A DNA stretch of 64,000 bases from Aphidius gifuensis. Its lineage: Eukaryota > Arthropoda > Insecta > Hymenoptera > Braconidae. Each line of letters begins with the position of its first letter. Within the stretch, counting starts at the first letter, position 1. Shown here in pieces: positions 1-12,681 of this stretch. The stretch covers positions 22,358,537-22,422,536 of the forward strand of contig NC_057791.1 of the NCBI RefSeq assembly GCF_014905175.1, given 5' to 3'. The notes under the pieces were generated by a model. It did no database searches and was not told the DNA's origin. It was given only the letters and a program-made list of their open reading frames with translations. The position numbers were made by a program, and so were the translations under genes.

Positions 1-740
1 GACTATTTTAAATTTGCATATTTTTAATTATCGATATTGAAAATTAAATAGACACTAATAATCACTATTTATATTTAATTAAATAAAATGATAAAAATAA
101 CAATTTAAGTATAATTAAAAAAAAAAAACAAATTAAAAAAATTAAAAAGTACATTTTTTTTTTAAAATATTTTTTAGTGTCGATAATAAAGGTGTTGATT
201 TATCAACCGAGTAAATTTGTCAAGTACAAAATATTGATAAGAGAGGCATTTAAATCAAAATAAAAAAAATAAAAATAATATATTTATCAACGCATGCGTA
301 AAATGTAAACGCAAGCGCCTTTGTGATTTTATTATTTCTGATCTGTCATTTTATAAAATTTTCCCCACTATTTTTTTTTAATATCAAAAATGATATCAAA
401 CTGTGAGTTAGCCTCACGACTGCTGTCGGTTATCCTCTAAAAGTCTAAAACATGCAATAAATTGAAAAAAAAAAGCAGAAGTACTGGTTGGCCATAAGTG
501 AAGTGTTTATTTTATTTTTATTTTCATTATAATTTTTTAAATAATAGGATAAAGTTTGTAGCAAGTGTAACATATTTAAAATTAAAGCACAATTTGACGT
601 GTGTCACAAATTAATCATCAGTGTTGTTTATTAAATTTTAATTTACATATTAATACGTATGAACAATACAGTTATTAATATTATTTAATGAATAATAATA
701 ATATTGTAAATTAAATTGTGTGTGTGGTATTAATGCCAAA
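1..740. other. AT-rich upstream flank of LST2
   Basis: No gene is recognisable. The stretch is AT-rich with homopolymer runs and one CpG-bearing patch near 291-320, which contains the palindromic core CGCATGCG. It probably belongs to the intergenic or promoter-distal region of the gene that follows. Nothing here supports a coding exon on either strand. Confidence 0.5.
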
Positions 741-946
741 GCATTTGTGTTCCGACGTCGGGCGTCGGTATGACGCAAGTGCGAGAAGGTGCGCGAAAGG
801 CGCAGTGATCTGTGCGGAAACAAGTACGACATAAAATTATATATTTTTATTTTTTATTTTTTTTTTTAAGTTTTTTATTTTTGTCATTATTGTTATTTAA
901 ATAAACGTCATTGTGTGTTGTGTTTGTGTATGTGGGTTTAAATACA
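741..946 (+). promoter_or_regulatory. Putative promoter and 5' UTR of LST2
   Basis: A CpG-rich patch (about 750-825) stands out from the AT-rich flanks. It includes the perfect palindrome CCGACGTCGG at 752-761, a nearby second GCGTCGG, and the bZIP-like word TGACGCAA. It lies just upstream of the LST2 start codon, which makes it the likely core promoter and start of the 5' UTR. No TATA box or initiator can be placed confidently. A three-codon uORF (ATG TGG GTT TAA, 930-941) ends 5 nt before the main ATG. Confidence 0.45.
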
Positions 947-3900
947 ATGGAGTCCATCAGAAAATGGTTTTACAGGCCAAAGGTGAGCAAAAAAAAAACA
1001 AAAAAATATAAATTGTTTAATTATTTTTATTAATAATCAAGTGTTAATTTATTATTAATTATATTATAATTTAATTATTATTTATGGTAATTTTATCAAG
1101 ATTATTAATTTTATAATGTCAAAAATGTATTATCAAAATAAAATAAGTCTGGCCTCTTTTTTGTGATGAGAGTTTCCATTTTCTCTTTACTCATTTTTTT
1201 TTTTTTTTTTACAATTATATTTTTTGCTGTCCTCTTTTGTCTTGTAACTGATGGTTTTTAAAAATATTATTATTTTAGTTAAGTTAGGTATTGTTATAAT
1301 TATTATTGAATAAAGTTTTTGATATAATTTTTTTTTGTTTTTATTATTTAAATATTTAATTTTAATGATAAAAAATTTAATACGAGTCTGCGCTTTGCCC
1401 ACCTGTTTGTTCGAATGATAAATAGAACATATTGTGTATTATAATTAAATATATATATTTACGCATCTATAATCACAATAAGCTTGAAAAAATAAAAATA
1501 ATATATAAAATTAAAAAAGAAAACATTGAATACGTTTTGATTGTTTGTGAAAGTTGGAGGAGAGTCAGTCAGTGTGGTAAACGAAGCACGGTATTAAAAA
1601 AAAAAAATAACAAAAAAAATAAAATAAAAATACATGAATTGTGTAAATTAAATATAATTGTTATTACTGTCAATTGACAATTACATTATCATCCTTATTT
1701 TTCTTACACTCTTAAATATTTCAAAATATTTTTCAAAATAAAAAAATGTGTTTATTATTTTTTTTTTCTTTGCACCATGAAAATAATAAATCTTCTTAAT
1801 TTGACCTTCATTATCAGCAATAAAATAATATAAAATTTAAACAAAAAATAATCAATATTTATTTATAAAAAATGTAAATATCTAAATATTTATTTTTCTT
1901 ATCACTTGATACATGTACAATCAAATAAAAAAAACAAACAAACAAAAAATAAAAAATGTACCTTTTTTTTTTTTTATCAAATTAATTTTATTTAATTTAA
2001 AAAATAATTAATTTTTTATATTTTTAGTGTTATTATTTTGTGTATGTGTGTGTATTAATTGAAAGTATATTTTGTGTGGGTGTACAGATGTTTTTTTCAG
2101 GATAATAAAATTCTTTAGCCAGGTAAAAATGAGCTCCCAGGTAGAATAAACAAATCCATGTCAAGCTGCAACGTATTTTTTTCAGTCTCTTCCTTATTTT
2201 TTTTTTTTTTTTACATTCAAATATTGTTGTTATTATTATGTTGCAAAGTGTGTATGTGTGATGATGTATTGTCAATGAAAAACGACATGAGGGAGTATCA
2301 ATAAAGAAAGAAAAAAAATCTTAAATTATTGTTGTATTTTTTTTTTTTTGTAATTTAATTTGAAACCAGAGGCGTATTGCTAGACGAGAGGTCTAGGCAA
2401 ACACGCGTGGAGTTATTTGATGTCAGTGCCAGATTGAAAAATATATATAAAAAATATAATACAATCGGTTAGCAAATACACCCGCACGTCATTCTAAAAA
2501 ATAAATAATAAAAAAAAAAAAAACGAAATACATCTGTTTAAATTGAATTTAATAGAGAAAAAAAAGCTCAATTTTGTTTTCTTGATATTTACTAGAAAAA
2601 TTTATTTATACTGTTAATTGTTGATATTTTAAATTTGTATTATTATTAACAATTGAATAATGGCTATTATTAGTTAATAAAAATTTTATTTTATGTTAAA
2701 AGTATGGAAATTTAATGGAATATAGAAAATAGAGGAAAAATGATAAATTTTTTTGTTTTTTTTTAAATAGAAATATTCATAGTTGAAATGAATTGAAGAT
2801 TAATATTCAAATTGAAAAATAAATAATACTTAAATGCACACCAGCAGAGAACAAAACAATTTTAATTTATCAAGCTTGTTCCCCTTTCATCGGGGTCAAT
2901 AGCGTAAATTTATGACAGATCGATAAAATGTCATTTAGATCAAGTCTAAGAATTTCCCAATTGCTTGTATATTAAGTACAATAATCATTTCAATTTAATA
3001 CTAATAATGACGACAATCTATATTAAAATCATAAATATATATTTTTATTTATATATACACTTAATTTTATTTTTTATTTCGTTATTTTTGTATCTTATTT
3101 CGCTACTGGCGCCAATTTTTATACTTTCCAATTTAAATATATATGTGTACTTTGTTTTTTTAGTATTTGATGATTATATATATATAGACTTTATATTCAT
3201 TATCATGTACTTTTTTGTTATTTTTACTTTTTTTTTTTATATTTATATTTTTTTTTTTAAATTATTGTCCGGGGAAAGCCGTCTCATCGCGCCCAACTCT
3301 ACGTGACGAACCGAAAGTAAAAGTGCGTACAAAACACGAGGACGTTTGCGCCATGGCCTCGTCTAAACTATATGCTTACTATTTTCCTAATATTTTTATT
3401 TTTAATACAACTCTTTTATATTATCTTAAAATAGTTTTTATAAAAATATTTATACAAAAATAGACACATAGTAACAAATTAAATGTGTTGAGATTTTTAA
3501 AAAATTTACAAATTATTGTTACAATTATTTGTAATGGAAATATACAAAAAAATAAGATAAAATTTGTTTATATGTATTGTAAATTATTTTTATCGTTGAT
3601 TATTATGAGGAAATAATATTATTTATATTGCAATGCTTATAGAAATATTATTGAAATATTAAAATATTGAGATAAGGAAAAAGGCCGAGTTTTTTCTAGA
3701 CGACACATTTGCACTGTGGTTCATGGAAAATTCGAGGGGATGATAAAAAAAAAAAAAAAATCAAGGAGAGGGTAGATCACAATTGTCTGATGAGTCATAT
3801 TTTCATATTGATCATACCAATTTTATTATAAACAATAATTTTTTATCCTTATTTATAAAAATGATTTTTTGTTAATTTTATTTTTTAAAGTGTGTCATTT

Positions 3901-4840
3901 GTAAAAAAATATAATAAATATTTCCGGATAATAAAAAAAATTTATTCCAATCATTAATCACTAGTTTAAAATGGACATGTGTTTAACTGCAATGTCAATG
4001 ATTTTTATGATTATTATTTAAATCGCTATTTGATCTTGAGATATTGAAAAAAAAAAAAAAAAAATTTACACAAATTAATTTTGCACTCACTTTCTAGTGT
4101 TTTATTAATGACCATAAATAAATAAATTTAAAAAAATTAAATATATTAAAATAATAATAAATAAGTTTTAATAAATTATATTTTTTTTAATTAAATATCA
4201 TATAAATAAATTTCTATTTTACACTTGAGAATAAAAATAGAAAAAAAAAAAAATTTATAAAATTAAATATAAAACTAATAATAAATAAAAAATTGATAAT
4301 TTAATTTTATAAATTTATTTTTATAAATGATATACGAGGAAAAAGAAAAAAAAAAAAAGAAAATAGATGAAAAATTAAATACCACGAGTAGATATATTTA
4401 AAAAAAAAAAAAATAATAATGAAAATAATTATTGATAAGACTCGATAATACGACTTATAATCTGTTGTCATATGAAGGTTAAATTTAAATGAAAAAAAAA
4501 AGTATTATTAATGATTCTTTTTCTTTAAATAATATTCAATAATTTATCGAACACAAAAATATATATTTGAATAAAACACCTGTGCTCGATTCGCTTAGTT
4601 TGACCTGACCATTAAAAAAACTCTGATTATACGTATTACGAGACCTTGGTCAATCGTTTCAATGATTGTATCCTTGAAAAAAAAAATCATAAGGATGAAA
4701 AAAAATATAAAAATATTATAAATAAATAATGTTCGATGAGAAAGGTACAAATTTGTAACGTTTATAAATGGCCATCATGAATACATATTGCCTAACGGAT
4801 ATTGTCAAAGTTTCAAAATCGATTTATTTAAAAATATCAA

Positions 4841-4871
<31 letters not shown>

Positions 4872-7800
4872 TAATAAACTATTTTAGCTACTTGAAATCT
4901 TGATAATTATTCATTTATAATTTTTTTTTCTTTCATTTTTTTACAGTACTATTTATGATTTTTTTCCATAAAATAATAACTTTTTTTAATTTACTAAACT
5001 ATTTTTTTTTTTTAACTTTAAAGACGTTTTAATTTGTTTTGAATATTGTCATTGGTTATTTATTGATATTTCATTATCAAACGTCGTATTATTTAGTTGA
5101 TAATATATTTTTTTAAAAAAGCAACAACTGATAATGTAAAGAAATAAAAAAAAAATTAAAAGAAGCTTTTTTTGTTTAATGTATTTTTAGACTTTAGTAT
5201 TGATTAAAAAATAAATTAATTAATAATCTTGTTTTGAGGTTTATCTATAAAAGTAATGTAATCAGATCCAAATGCATTGTTTATACATATGGCTTGTTAA
5301 TGCAAAAACATATATCGTATAACTAAGTCAACAGTAGAAGAACAAATATAAAATAAAAAAAATCCTCAATGATATATAAATTTTATAGATAAAAAATGTT
5401 TATTTAAAAATTCAGTATAATAAAAAAAAAAACAAAGAGTGATTTTATCAAAGAGAGAATAATGTATTTTAAATATATTAAGAAAAAATATAATCAAAGT
5501 AATACGAGACAGCAGGTTGTGGTAGTAACCTCAATATAAATTGCAATATCGAGGTTTATAGACTCAACTTTTACTTGTAATAAAATTTATGTCTAGAATA
5601 ACAGAAACATTATAAAATATATATCAACCAAAAATAATATAATAATAGAAAATATATCTCAACAAAGATAAAATATATATAAAACTAGTAAAAATTAATT
5701 TATAAAAATTAAAAAATTATTTACAAATTTAAATAATTGTTATTCAAGTGATGATGAAATAGCTTAAATGATAAAATAAGTAGACAGAATAAATAAGATA
5801 AAGAAAAAATATTCTTGCAAAATAATTGGCAAGACCAAACAAATGTAATTTTTTTTTTTAAATTCAACAAAGCTTCTTTTTGAATTATAATAATACTCAT
5901 TGTTTGTATAATACTTAATACAAAGTAAATATTTAAATGACTATAATTAAAAATACTAAAAAAAACTAAATATTTCAAGATTTATCTTGATAATAATAAT
6001 AATTTTAAATTATTTATTTATTATGATTTCAGAGAGATGATACAAGTTTATTGGCTCAATTTTTTTATGCAAATGAAGCATTAACAGCAGTTGCATGTGA
6101 ACTGGATTCATTTGATGGACGTCAAGAGCCAGAACGTTGTACAACACTTGTTAATCAACTTCGTCATTGTCAAGATAAAGTATTGACAATATGTAATCAA
6201 ATAATGGATGAATTAATACCAGATAGTCGAGCAAATCGTGATTTTAGAGTTAAATTTCCTGATGATGTTATGCAAGAAAATTTAGCTGGACAATTATGGT
6301 TTGGTGCTGAATGTCTTGCTGCTGGTTCATCAATAATGAATCGTGAAGTTGAAAGTTCAGCAATGAGACCACTTGCTAAAGCACTTACAAAATCACTTGA
6401 AATTGTTAGAAATTTATTGAGAGAACATGCACTCAAAGGTCACATGAATCTCAAGGTAATTTATACATTTATAATTATTATTATTATAAAAGTTTTTTTC
6501 TAATATAAAAATATTATTATTACAGGCACAAAATCCATTAGAACCATCATTGGAAAAATTAATTGAATCATTAAAAATATTTGATCGTTTATTTGCTGAT
6601 TTTGAATTATGTTATGTTGCTGCAATGGTACCAGTTAAATCAACTAAAGAATATGAACAACAAGAACTTGTTTGTGTATTATTTTCTGAAACATTACAAC
6701 GTGCACTTGAACGTGGTTTATTAAATCAAGCTGATGTTGATAATTATGAACCAGCACTTATGTTTACCATTCCAAGACTTGCTATTGTATCGGGTCTTCT
6801 TGCATCACCTGGTGGTCCACTTTGTTTAAATTCACCTGATACAATTAGTGAAATGTTTAGACCATTTAGAGTAAGTTTTAATTTATAATAGTTACATATT
6901 TTATTTATTAATTTAATTGTTATTTTTCCTTACAGAATCTTTTATTAAAAATACGTGAATTATTATGGACATTAAATAATCGTGAATTATATATGCTTGA
7001 AAAATTATTATGTTCAAATGAAGAACCAACAGCACCAATATCACAAACAAATAAAAATTCATGTCAACAAGATCTTGAAGAATTTGTTCATAATTTTTAT
7101 ACTGATTATCCATCTTGTAAAGATTTTATTGTTGATTTTTACACTGTTACTAAAAATACTGGTACAAATATGGATGAAACAGCAAATGATGCTGTTGAAA
7201 CAATTGATCAAGATAATCATGAAAAAATTGAATATTTAATTGAAAGAAAATTACAACCAGAAAGAGATAAAAATAAACGTATTAAAAAACAAAAAATTAC
7301 AAAAAATGATAATATTAATAATATTTGTGTTAATGAAATATCATCAAATTCAAATGATAATAATAATCATCAAGTATTGGGTATATTTGAAGAAAATAAT
7401 AGACATGATAATAGTGAACAGAGTGAGCTTAATTGTCAAAGAATTGTTGATACAATAATTAATCATAATGATAATAGTAATAATAATAATAATAATACAA
7501 TAGTAATTAATGAATGTCCTAGTAGTAGTAGTAGTAGTGGTAGTAGTAATGGTGGTGATAGTGGTAGTAATAATGGTGGTGTAGGTGTTAGTGTTAGTGA
7601 TACTCATCAAAATAATAATAGTACACGTAGAAATGATAATTTTTTAAGTTCTGATATATCACAAATACTTGGTACAACAGAAAATATTGAAATACCACAA
7701 ACTCAATATTTATTAAATCAAGTATCACATGAAAATAATGTTACTGGTGAAACAATAAATATTGAAAATTCACTGCCTGATATGGATTCACGTAAATTAA

Positions 7801-10171
7801 TATCTGAAGCAAATAAAACATTGTCAAATTTATTACTTGAAGGTGAATGTCAAAATGAAATATCTGAACAAACTGATTCTGGTATTTGTACTGTAATATC
7901 ATCAGAAAATACAAGTTTATATGATAAAAGTCCAGAAGAAAAAAAAACATTTACAAATATTATTAATAATAATGTTGATAATGATAATGATAATAATGAT
8001 TTTGATGAAACACCATCGTCATCTTCATCAACATCATCATCTTCATCTTCATCTTCGTCTTCATCATCATCTGGTAATATTTATAATAAAAAAAATGATT
8101 GTGAAATAAATAATGATAATTGTGATGTTGAAAGTATTAAAAATAATGAGCTAGATAATAACCAAATTGATAATAATAATACAAATCAAAATAATAATTT
8201 TGATAGTATTGAAACATCAAAAAATATTGATTGTATATCATCAAATTTTAATGGGACCAATGAAGAATTTGTTGGTATTGCATATGGTAATGGACAAATA
8301 TCAGTATGTGATTCAAATCCATCAACATTTCAAATAAATTATTCTGAAAATTGGGAAAATTTAAATATAAATATTGATAATAAAAATGATACTGCTAAAG
8401 AATTTTGGAATGATATAAAATGTAAAAATCATCCATCAACATCACATGATATTAATAAAATAAATAATTATACACAAGAAAGAATATCATCACGTAGATT
8501 AAAAGATACAAAAGGTAGTGGTAGTGGTAGTGGTAGTAAAAAAAGACATCATCAACGTAAATTTGATAGAAAAATTGGTAAAAGAAATTATGATGATACA
8601 CATAGAAGTTTATCATGTAATGTTAGAACATTAAGATTAGCACAAAGTACTGAAAGTTCAAGATCAAATTCAACAGATCGTTGTTTAAGATTATCAACAT
8701 TTGGTGCTAGTTTACATCCAAGTCAAAATACAAGACAAATGCCTAATTTTGGTAGTCATAGTCCACAAAGAAGTCCACGTTTATGTCATTTTGAACCACG
8801 TAATGATAATTATACAATGAGAAATTATAATTTTGGTCATAGAAATCATACAAATTCATCATCACCACAAAATCGTAAATTACTAGATCATAGACGTTCA
8901 AGATCTGAACAAATTGCTAAAATGCGTAAACGTGATATTATTGATAAAAAAGAAAATAAAACTAAAAATATTAATATTGATAAAAGAAAAAAAATTAATA
9001 ATAATGATATTGATAAACATGATAAGCTACCAAATGATGGACTTGGACCAAGAACAGATAAAAGTGGATTATCATTAGAATCACCAACATCTGATAATAT
9101 TGATACAACAATTGAACATCATCATCATCCTCATCATCATCATAATCATGACGATACAATAAGACAAAGAAAAATTGGTAATCTTGTTAATCCAAATGTT
9201 ATTGCTAGAGCAACAGCACCAGTACTTGAATTAGCACTTAATCGACATGACATACCATCAAGTTCAAGTTGTTCAAGTTGTTGTGACTCAAGTTCTGAGA
9301 CAAGTGAATTTCAAAGTGATTGTCAGGATGATGAAGAAATTGCACTTGCAATGCAAGCTGCTGAAATTGCAAATAGAAATCAAGTTAGAGCTAAATTTCG
9401 GTAAATATAAATTTTTTATTTTTTCATTTCTAATAACATTATTATAAATTTAATAAATAAATATTTATGTATTTTTTTTCTTTAATTTTAGATCATCTGA
9501 AGATCTTGTTCATAGATTATTTGTTTGTATTGCTGGAGTTGCTGATCAATTACAAACAAATTTTGCATCTGATTTACGAAATATTTTAAAATGTGTTTTT
9601 CTTATGAATAGCACAGAAATTGAAGCTAATGAAGAACAATTATTATCCAATGAATCAAGTCCAACAGATGTTATTGAAAACACAGAAATACCAGAAAGAA
9701 ATAACACCAATAATAACAATAATAATAATATTGAAAGACAAAATTCATTGGGAGAAGATGAAGAGGATGAACTTGAAGATACAATGTCAAATAATGAAAG
9801 AAGTAAGAATAGATTAATTGTTAAAATTAAAAAAATGTATTATAGGTATATTTTGTTTATTTATTTATTAACGAATTTGTGTATTATTATTAGCTTCACC
9901 AGTGACTGAATGCGGTGAAGAATGTGTCGAGAGAGCACCCGCATGGATACCTGACAATGACGCACCAAGATGTATGGCATGTCATGCTGGTTTTACTGTT
10001 GTTAGACGCAGACATCACTGCAGAAATTGTGGAAAAGTATTTTGTGGTAGATGCAGTAGTAATAATGTTCCATTACCACGTTATGGACATACTAAACCTG
10101 TAAGAGTTTGCAACAGGTGTTTTCTATATCAAGTTACACCATTTACAGTATCACAAGTGACAACAAGTTGA
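947..10171 (+). CDS. LST2: Lateral signaling target protein 2 homologue (FYVE domain)
   Basis: Spliced CDS: 947-982, 6033-6455, 6526-6870, 6936-9400, 9492-9802, 9894-10171. All introns are GT-AG, the phases agree, and the product is 1285 aa. The ATG has a good context (ACAATGG) and the start [12 protein letters not shown] resembles fly LST2. Residues 13 to about 290 form the conserved N-terminal domain, with the family string [20 protein letters not shown]. About 300-1020 is low-complexity Asn/Ser/His-rich sequence. About 1060-1130 is a conserved block ([20 protein letters not shown], then the exon 5 start). The FYVE finger spans about 1211-1270: [23 protein letters not shown] and RVCNRC are intact, so PI3P and zinc binding are expected. 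In C. elegans and mammals, LST-2/ZFYVE28 restrains EGFR signalling on endosomes. It is longer than the fly protein (about 975 aa), mainly through the disordered middle. The 5.05-kb first intron separates a 12-codon first exon from the rest. Confidence 0.96.
983..6032 (+). other. LST2 intron 1 (5.05 kb)
   Basis: The donor GTGAGC follows AAG at 982 and the acceptor is TTTCAG at 6032. The intron is overwhelmingly A/T with many homopolymer runs. No repeat family or nested gene was recognised. Two GC-elevated islets interrupt it: about 2366-2430, which contains the 6-bp inverted repeat CTAGAC/GTCTAG, and about 3265-3375, listed separately. Long first introns often hold enhancers, but there is no direct evidence of that here. 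Confidence 0.85.
3265..3375. promoter_or_regulatory. CpG-rich islet inside LST2 intron 1
   Basis: About 110 bp with far more CpG dinucleotides than its surroundings. It starts at the TTGTCCGGGG block and ends near GCGCCATGGCCTCG (ATG at about 3352). It could be an alternative promoter, an enhancer or a decayed insertion. Two short open frames cross it but run into pure low-complexity sequence on both sides, so I do not call it coding. Confidence 0.3.
7521..7560 (+). repeat. (AGT)n-type trinucleotide repeat within LST2 exon 4
   Basis: Tandem AGT/GGT codons encode a Ser/Gly-rich run in the disordered middle of LST2. The neighbouring AAT-codon runs (for example 7482-7496) encode polyasparagine. 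Such in-frame triplet repeats change length without shifting the frame. Confidence 0.8.
8008..8072 (+). repeat. (TCA/TCT)n polyserine microsatellite within LST2 exon 4
   Basis: An imperfect run of TCA, TCT and TCG codons encodes about 20 serines with a single threonine. It lies in the low-complexity middle of the protein and is a likely site of length polymorphism. Confidence 0.8.
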
Positions 10172-12330
10172 ACATCTCTATTTTCACTTACAAACTAAAT
10201 ATTTACCAAAAAACAAACAAATAATAAAAAAGCAACAAAGTGTCGTTGACGATTGTTTGATTAGACTTTTATTTTTTTTTATTTATTTATATTTCAATAT
10301 TATATAAACAAAAAAACAAATTATAAACTTTAATTCTTGAAAAAAACAAAAAATGGCAAAGAAAAAAAAATTATTAAAAGTACATACAAGTTTTATGAAA
10401 ATAAAATTAAAATAAGCATCACAAACTGCCTATACCGGATTGAATCAACCGGGTGAATGATGATGAAAAAAATATTCAACAAGATTTTAAAGAATTTCGA
10501 ATTTTTCATGATAAATAAATGCATAATGAGTGTATTTTTTTTGTGCCAAATTCAGGAGACAATAAGCCTCTTCTGTCCAAACCAAATAAAAAAATAATAA
10601 TATAATTTTGATGATTATTGTTAATTAAATTTCTATATTGGAAGTAGACAATCTGGCAATTGTGATTGTTTAGAATGTTATAATAATTCTGGATAAATAA
10701 TTTTGACCAATTTCATTTGCTAAATTTTCATTTATTTTTTAACTATTTCGCTGTGAAATGGAATAAATATTTATACAATTGATTTGATCAATTGATATTT
10801 AAAAATTTTCGTTACGTACTGTCAATTTATTGTTATTATTATTACATTTATTTAAACGAAAAAACAAAGTTGATTTTATTTGATATTTGATACGAGTATT
10901 TACGATACTTGATAGAGTTTTTTTTTAAATTCACTGTGACACTTTATATTTTAAATAAAAATAGAAAAATAAATAAATTACACGTGTTGAATGACAAAGT
11001 CTGATGCAAGTGGTTTAAAAATTAAATTTTAATTAAAAATGAATACAATTATTATTACAATATTGATTAATGTCTAAAATTGTATTTTTCTCTTTGAAAA
11101 TTAAACTGTTGACGTAGAGATGTAAAAAAATAAAAACGAATAACAATTGTAACGTCGCTTTAATTCCACTTGTCAATGTTCGATTTTTTAATTATTATTA
11201 TTGCTCATTTAACGAGCTAATCATTCCCAATTTTTATGAATATAATTATAGATATTAAAAATATATCCAATTAAATTTTATTAAAATTTGAAAAAATAAT
11301 AAAATCATTAAAAATTTTCAATGGATAAATATCACGTAATAAAAAATAATAATAAAAATAATATAAGACAAATGTAAAATTATTTTTTATCTAATCGAAA
11401 TGCTGAATTATCATAATTATCATCAAATGATTACGATTAATATTTGGCTGATAAAATATTTTTAGTGTTAATATTTTTCCTTGTGTGCCTACAATTTTGT
11501 TTCTATAGAAATCTGTAAAATTATAAACAGGGAAAAATATTAAAAGTGTTTTCTTTTTTTTTCTTTTGTTTTATTATTGTTTTTATGTTTTGTAAGATAA
11601 AAAAAATATGGCAACATAATTATTTTTATATTGTTTGTCCTGGCAATACAAATTTGTTTGGTCATTTTTACAAAACTTAGCTTAGAAAAAATAAAAAATA
11701 AAAAATGTGTGCAATTATTATTACCGCATAAAAATCGAGTAAAATATCACAATATAATTTTTAATAATTAAAATAATATAATAATTACTCGAAATATTAA
11801 AATAATTCTATCTGTACAAAAAAAAAATTAGCGGACAATTGTAATATAATCGACACCTCGATATAAAACTTTAAATCAATACGAGATTTTTTTTTTTAGT
11901 TTTCTAGTTAATAGCCACAATAAATAAATAAAAAAATCACACACAAATAAATATATAAATTATAATTAAATAAATGTAAAAAAAAATAATAGAACTTGTG
12001 ATTAATGGGCAATGTAATAAAGCAAAAAATATAAAAAAAAAATCAGTTTGCCCCTAAAAAAATCTGCGCTGATTAAAAAAAAGAAAAAAAAAATACCATG
12101 TCACAGGTTTATCGATAAACCATATTTTTTTTTTTTTGTGTAAATTGGTTTATGACTTAAAAAAATATAAATGTAAATAAAAAAAAATAAAAAATTTGTT
12201 ATTTCAAAATATAAAAGACAAAAAAAAAAAAAAAATTGTGAAAACTAAAAAACGTAGTGTTATTTAATTAAAAAATTTAATTAATGATTTTTGAAATTTT
12301 ATTTACAGATTTGTGTTCTTTACAAGTTGA
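10172..12330. other. LST2 3' UTR and intergenic spacer
   Basis: Non-coding, AT-rich DNA between LST2 and the CFAP58 promoter region. The first AATAAA after the LST2 stop is at 10223-10228 and more follow throughout. Composition makes this hexamer common, so the true cleavage site cannot be fixed. No ORF, repeat family or RNA gene was seen. Confidence 0.6.
10223..10228 (+). terminator. Candidate LST2 polyadenylation signal
   Basis: Canonical AATAAA 52 nt after the LST2 stop codon. It is only a candidate, because the hexamer recurs often in this AT-rich 3' region. Confidence 0.3.
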
Positions 12331-12386
12331 AAATTTTATGAATATTTTATTGATTGAGGTGAGAGGTGTAAGGTTGAAATTCCTTT

Positions 12387-12400
12387 ATCGTCATGGTGAC
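12387..12400 (+). promoter_or_regulatory. Candidate RFX X-box upstream of CFAP58
   Basis: ATCGTC-AT-GGTGAC matches the insect X-box consensus RYYRYY(N1-3)RRNRAC at every position and has a perfect GGTGAC right half-site. It lies 282 bp upstream of the CFAP58 ATG, a typical distance for RFX sites in ciliary gene promoters. RFX factors activate ciliary genes in animals. Its use here is inferred from motif and position only. Confidence 0.5.
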
Positions 12401-12681
12401 TTGTAAACAATTGGCTAGATAAATAAGAAGATATATGAAAACCAAAGTTTCATAGCATTATTAACGAGCTACATTGTTATAAATTATAATAAACAAAACT
12501 TGATATAAAAATACATTTATTTATCTAAAAATATAGTCATTGTGATAGTAATAATTGAGTAGTGTCATCAGGTCAACAGTATCAAAACAAGTTACAAGTT
12601 ACAAGTGTTATATCAGTTGACAAGTTGATGATAGTTTGGTGACTAAAGGCTTGAGAGTAAATTCAAAGGAAGGACGTAATC

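Noticed and set aside
6197..6436. Minus-strand frame opposite LST2 exon 2
   Set aside because: Antisense shadow of the conserved LST2 N-terminal coding sequence.
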